Below are positions 61,998 to 64,000 of a DNA stretch of 64,000 nucleotides, one piece after another; the stretch's first letter is position 1, and every line of letters starts with the position of its first letter. The stretch lies in NCBI RefSeq assembly GCF_965638725.1, contig NC_134951.1:80417068-80481067 (forward strand). The letters run 5' to 3'. The notes under the pieces are model-generated. The model searched no databases and was not told the DNA's origin. It saw nothing but the letters and a program-made list of their open reading frames with translations. The translations under genes and the position numbers were made by a program. The DNA comes from Aptenodytes patagonicus. Its lineage: Eukaryota > Chordata > Aves > Sphenisciformes > Spheniscidae.

Positions 61998-62593
61998 TGT
62001 GCTGGTTTTGGCTGGGATAGAGTTAATTTTCTTCACAGTAGCTAGTATGGGGCTGTGTTTTGGATTTGTGCTGGAAACAGTGTTGATAATACAGGGATGT
62101 TTTCGTTACTGCTGAGCAGTGCTGACACAGAGTCAAGGCCTTTTCTGCTTCTCACCCCACCCCACCAGCAAGTAGGCTGGGGGTGCACAAGAAGCTGGGA
62201 GGGGACACAGCTGGGACAGCTGACCCCAACTGACCAAAGGGATATCCCACACCATATGATGTCACGCTCAGCATATAAAGCTGGGGGAAGAAGGAGGAAG
62301 GGGGGGACGTTTGGAGTGATGGCGTTTGTCTTCCCAAGTAACCGTTACGCGTGATGGAGCCCTGCTTTCCTGGAGATGGCTGAACACCTGCCTGCTGGTG
62401 GGAAGGAGTGAATGAATTCCTTGTTTTGCTTTGTTTGCGTGCGTGGCCTTTGCTTTTCCTATTAAACTGCCTTTATCTCAACCCATGAGTTTTTCTCACT
62501 TTTACTCTTCTGATCCTCTCCCCCATCCCACCGGGGGGGAGTGATCGAGCGGCTGTGTGGTGCTTAGTTGCCGGCTGGGGTTAAACTACAACA
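61998..62593 (+). mobile_element. Solo LTR (ERVL-like endogenous retrovirus), copy 2
   Basis: A 596-bp LTR of the same family and orientation as copy 1, with TGTGCTGG start and CAACA end, and flanked by ACAGT on both sides. TATA box ATATAAAG is at 62,273-62,280, with a CRE-like TGATGTCA just upstream (about 62,258), and ATTAAA is at 62,461-62,466. It keeps the 13-bp TTTTGGATTTGTG segment that copy 1 lacks between two GTG words, so copy 1 probably lost it by slippage. The two copies are otherwise very similar by eye, suggesting the same subfamily and moderate age. It has no internal retroviral genes and is therefore not able to produce virus. Confidence 0.96.
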
Positions 62594-62598
62594 ACAGT
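62594..62598. repeat. Target-site duplication, right (ACAGT)
   Basis: Right partner of the duplication at 61,993-61,997. Confidence 0.9.
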
Positions 62599-64000
62599 CT
62601 GTAGTACTGGAATACATAAAGCCTTAAAAAATATGCTATGTTTGACTCCTAAATCATATGATTTTACAAGGGTTTGTATATATTTTTGCATCCACTTTAG
62701 ACTTACACACACACAGTATTTCCAATTGTTTACATATGTTAGAATCTCTTGCATTTAAATAGCTCATTATGCAAATATTTACAAAATACATGGATATTTA
62801 TTTTTACTGTACCCTCTATTCAATCACTGAGCTGAGATTTAATGTCTAAACATTGTCTGCAGTCGCATGTGCAGTAATGAATTATGAGTAATTATGTACT
62901 ATATACAATTATACAACAAAAATTACAGATTCAAAAAATATTAATGTCACAAAGCCAAGCACTCAAATTTATGGAGCATCAGAGGTAAGGTGCAATCCTA
63001 ATTCAACCCCCAGTTATGCATGTATGCGTTATAACATGGCCTTTACTAGCCACACTCTGGTTGTCCCCCAACTGCCGTCAGTTGCTACGGGTGTGTGACC
63101 GTGTTGCAGGCCAAGGCTCCAGGCTCTGGCCAAGCCTTGGGATCAGACCAAGGCCAAATTTGCGATGTTTCCCAGACAAGAACTTTTCCCTGGATTTGGT
63201 CACCTAAGCAACTGACCTGGCTCAGTGAGTATGTTTCTGATTTTCCCACCCCAACAGCAAGAGCTTGCAGCAAGAGAACGCCCTGCACTAATTCACCTCT
63301 CAGTCTAGAGCTATACACCGAGCAGGACTAATTTTGCATTTAAGACATTTGAAAGAGCACTGTGTTCTCGTATAATCAAAGACTGAGCCTGGAGTACATT
63401 TTGTTGAAGGGGTTTTTTTGACCAGAATATCTTCCACCAGGAAATGCTGCTTTGTCGGAGTTGAAATGTTTCATAGGAACATTTTGTTTGTGAAGATATT
63501 TTTGACAGGAAAAAATGTGAGCAATTCAAAATCAGAAGAAGGTATTTCTCACTGCCAGTTGTTTCACTGTAGACTTGATTTCTTTTCTTTTGGTTTCAGA
63601 ACATATATTATTTATATTTACTATTCAAGGGTTAAATATTATCAAATCACCTGCACGATGACCTTGAAATGTTTCAACGCTGTTAATTCTGATATTGTCC
63701 AATTCGATTATTAGAAGACTTCAATAAGTTTGAGTTTTAGTAAGTATGTTTTTTAATGGCCTTTGTGCATGCATGCTTTCCTATGTTTTAAGAAGGCAAG
63801 CAAATCCCAGAAACTTAATTTCAACAGAATTTATAAGTGCTATGAGGATGACACCCAATCTAAAAAAAAAAATTTGTTCAAGTGGATAAAGTTTGCCCAA
63901 GTTATAAGCAGCCAAAATAAATTTACAGATGAAGCTGAGTGATCTCAGTAATAGATGGCATCCTTAGTTCCATCTATTACATCGCAAACAATTTGTCCTT
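62599..64000. other. AT-rich non-coding stretch to window end
   Basis: No gene recognised. 62,640-62,960 is AT-rich with many homeodomain, POU and forkhead-like words (TTATGCAAATATTTAC, GAATTATGAGTAATTATG) but shows no coding potential. Short ORFs lack features. Confidence 0.5.

Noticed and set aside
59845-62354. Pairs of similar ORFs (83/99 and 61/61 codons) as a duplicated gene
   Set aside because: They lie wholly inside the two solo LTRs and are similar because the LTRs are.
59759-62593. One complete provirus with 5' and 3' LTRs
   Set aside because: Each LTR has its own distinct 5-bp target-site duplication, and the 1.65-kb spacer has no retroviral coding remnants.
1-64000. CRISPR arrays, operons, tRNA or rRNA genes
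   Set aside because: None were seen. Repeats are not regularly spaced, and no cloverleaf or rRNA core sequence was found; the sequence is vertebrate.

Overview
This window reads as vertebrate, almost certainly avian, non-coding nuclear DNA. Three signs support this. A CR1 retrotransposon 3' end with the typical sauropsid ATTCTATG-type tail lies at about 45.94-46.17 kb. A degraded CR1-clade LINE with recognisable endonuclease and reverse-transcriptase pieces lies at about 22.85-24.6 kb. Two copies of an LTR that I recall as abundant in bird genomes lie at 59.76-60.34 and 62.00-62.59 kb. There are no bacterial-style operons, no long intact ORFs and no rRNA or tRNA genes. The many 60-200 codon ORFs look like chance ORFs, ORFs in simple repeats or CpG-rich DNA, or transposon debris.

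Layout: 0-17.7 kb is mostly unique non-coding DNA with a large (GGAA)n microsatellite at 3.0-3.2 kb and a MIR-like SINE relic near 5.2 kb. A CpG island lies at 17.7-18.1 kb. From 18 to 38 kb the sequence is non-coding with old CR1 and MIR-like relics and one exon-like segment on the minus strand (37,808-37,873). A second, stronger CpG island (38.4-38.74 kb) sits next to an alternating purine-pyrimidine, TATA-rich tract. The TATA-like tract, the CpG block and the exon-like segment together would fit the 5' end of a minus-strand gene, but this is inference. From 38.8 to 50 kb the sequence is non-coding with a MIR-like relic and a CR1 3' fragment.

The least explained structure is at 50.4 and 53.6 kb: a 137-bp block present twice in direct orientation, 3,163 bp apart, with only 3 differences. 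Each copy is bounded by a good splice-acceptor-like and splice-donor-like sequence around a 104-bp exon-like core. From 54 to 59.7 kb the DNA is AT-rich, with homeodomain/POU-site-rich stretches that look like candidate conserved non-coding elements. The last 4.3 kb carries two independent solo ERVL-like LTRs, each with its own 5-bp target-site duplication.

I found no clear new molecular system. The duplicated exon-like block and the possible minus-strand promoter and exon are the items most worth checking. Repeat family names, conservation and gene identity could not be searched here and rest on pattern recognition.
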